DNA from: Puniceicoccaceae bacterium 5H
GTDB taxonomy: Bacteria; Verrucomicrobiota; Verrucomicrobiia; Opitutales; Oceanipulchritudinaceae
Assembly (NCBI GenBank): GCA_009772895.1
Contig: WOUP01000001.1
Span: forward strand, 1-64,000
Length of the DNA stretch: 64,000 nucleotides
Reading direction: 5' to 3'
Shown: in pieces, positions 63,431-64,000 of the stretch
How positions within the stretch are numbered: position 1 is the first letter of the stretch
Layout: every line of letters begins with the position of its first letter
The notes under the pieces: model-generated
Database searches by the model: none
Told to the model about the DNA's origin: nothing
What the model saw: only the letters and a program-made list of their open reading frames with translations
Translations under genes and position numbers: made by a program

Positions 63431-64000
63431 GTGACCCAGGACAAAAAACTGATGGGTGAACTGCTGGATCGCTACGGGCAGACATATGCGGAGGAGATCG
63501 GCATTCGCCTCGACGACTACCCAGCTTCGCTGTTCCAACTGCTGACGGCGGCGCTTTTGTTCAGCGCGCGGATCGGTGCCCCGCAGGCGGTCAGGGCGGC
63601 TCGTGCGCTCCTGGATGCGGGGCTTACCACGCCGGACAAGATGGCAGCGGCGACGTGGGAGCATCGCGTGAAGATCCTGAACGAAAACGGGTATGCCCGC
63701 TACGACGAAAGCACTGCGCGCATGTTGGCCGATACCTGCGATATTCTGCAGGAGCAGTATGGAGGCGACTTGCGCAAACTGCATCAGCAGGCCGGAGGCG
63801 ACGTCGATGTGCTACGCAAGCACCTGCAGGCGTTCAAGGGCATCGGTGCGACCGGCTCGGGTATATTCCTGCGTGAAGCGCAGGCGGTGTGGACCGATGT
63901 GGCGCCTTTCGTGGATCAAAAGGCGGCCAAGGCCGCGCAAAAACTGGGACTGTCGGGGGATCCTCAGCAGCTGTTCAAGCAGGTGGAGGAGAAGCCGCTG
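63431..64000 (+). CDS. Endonuclease III-like helix-hairpin-helix protein (partial)
   Basis: The frame is open from GTG at 63431 to the window edge, giving 190 residues without a stop. It has an Nth-like helical layout (SLFQLLTAALLFSARIG, then a hairpin FKGIGATGSGIFLREAQAVW), which is the helix-hairpin-helix region of HhH-GPD DNA glycosylases. The conserved Lys of endonuclease III before the hairpin is not obvious, and the [4Fe-4S] cysteines, if any, would lie beyond the window. ATG at 63452 is an alternative start. It is divergent from the TPR gene. Confidence 0.65.
   Translation, partial: MTQDKKLMGELLDRYGQTYAEEIGIRLDDYPASLFQLLTAALLFSARIGAPQAVRAARALLDAGLTTPDKMAAATWEHRVKILNENGYARYDESTARMLADTCDILQEQYGGDLRKLHQQAGGDVDVLRKHLQAFKGIGATGSGIFLREAQAVWTDVAPFVDQKAAKAAQKLGLSGDPQQLFKQVEEKPL

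Noticed and set aside
1-64000. tRNA or rRNA genes, CRISPR arrays, prophage
   Set aside because: No cloverleaf-like sequence, repeat-spacer array or phage gene was recognised by reading; a dedicated tRNA scan was not possible.

Overview
The window looks like chromosomal DNA of a member of Verrucomicrobia, most likely of the class Opitutae. This is inferred from four things: GC-rich coding, very large TonB-dependent receptors, a Planctomycetes/Verrucomicrobia-type sigma factor paired with a Ser/Thr kinase, and a Planctomycetes/Verrucomicrobia (PVM)-type microcompartment operon. I saw no rRNA, tRNA, CRISPR array, prophage or intact insertion sequence.

Layout. 1-8.4 kb: a TonB-dependent receptor with a broken 5' end, then a galactoside operon (SSS symporter, two tandem GH27 alpha-galactosidases, a GH36-like enzyme) with overlapping stops and starts. 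8.7-11.5 kb: a large secreted DUF4832/FN3/carbohydrate-binding protein. 11.5-19.7 kb: housekeeping genes (P1B-4 metal ATPase, Dus, bifunctional nuclease, RluA-type pseudouridine synthase, a cysteine-free Fur-family regulator, PriA, Nudix). 20-26.5 kb: an intact TonB receptor followed by a secreted protein with three SGNH (CE12-like) esterase domains. 26.8-34.2 kb, minus strand: a complete PVM-type bacterial microcompartment operon (pduL, three BMC-H, three BMC-V, ackA, acylating aldehyde dehydrogenase, class II aldolase, malate/lactate-type dehydrogenase) ending in a clear terminator. 35-37.8 kb: ECF sigma factor and Ser/Thr kinase with TPR-like tail. 38.2-41.6 kb: arabinan operon (GPH symporter, GH43 arabinofuranosidase, GH43 endo-arabinanase). 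41.7-59.4 kb: two divergent cobalamin operons, one for cobalt insertion, adenosylation and a,c-amidation (cobN, cobW, cobO, chlI-like, chlD-like, cobB), the other for lower-ligand attachment and aminopropanol linker (cobT, cobS, HAD phosphatase, cbiM, cobU, cobD, cobQ, cbiB), plus a convergent PduX-like threonine kinase. 59.4-63.3 kb: a winged-helix regulator with a membrane protein, and a VCBS-repeat lipoprotein with a TPR protein. The window ends inside a helix-hairpin-helix DNA glycosylase-like gene.

How it fits together (inference). Much of the window suits pectin, especially rhamnogalacturonan I: the esterases could remove acetyl groups, the GH43 pair could strip arabinan side chains, alpha-galactosidases take galactosides, and released rhamnose or fucose would feed the microcompartment, where a 1-phosphate aldolase yields lactaldehyde that is oxidised through lactyl-CoA and lactyl-phosphate to lactate and ATP. 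None of the microcompartment enzymes here needs B12, so the nearby cobalamin genes must serve other enzymes.

The points most worth checking are the cysteine-free Fur homologue, the triple esterase with a displaced catalytic Asp in its middle domain, a probable CTG start on the chlD-like gene, palindromes in the divergent cob promoter, an operon-embedded HAD that could be the missing cobalamin-pathway phosphatase, and the third, tailed BMC-H shell protein.
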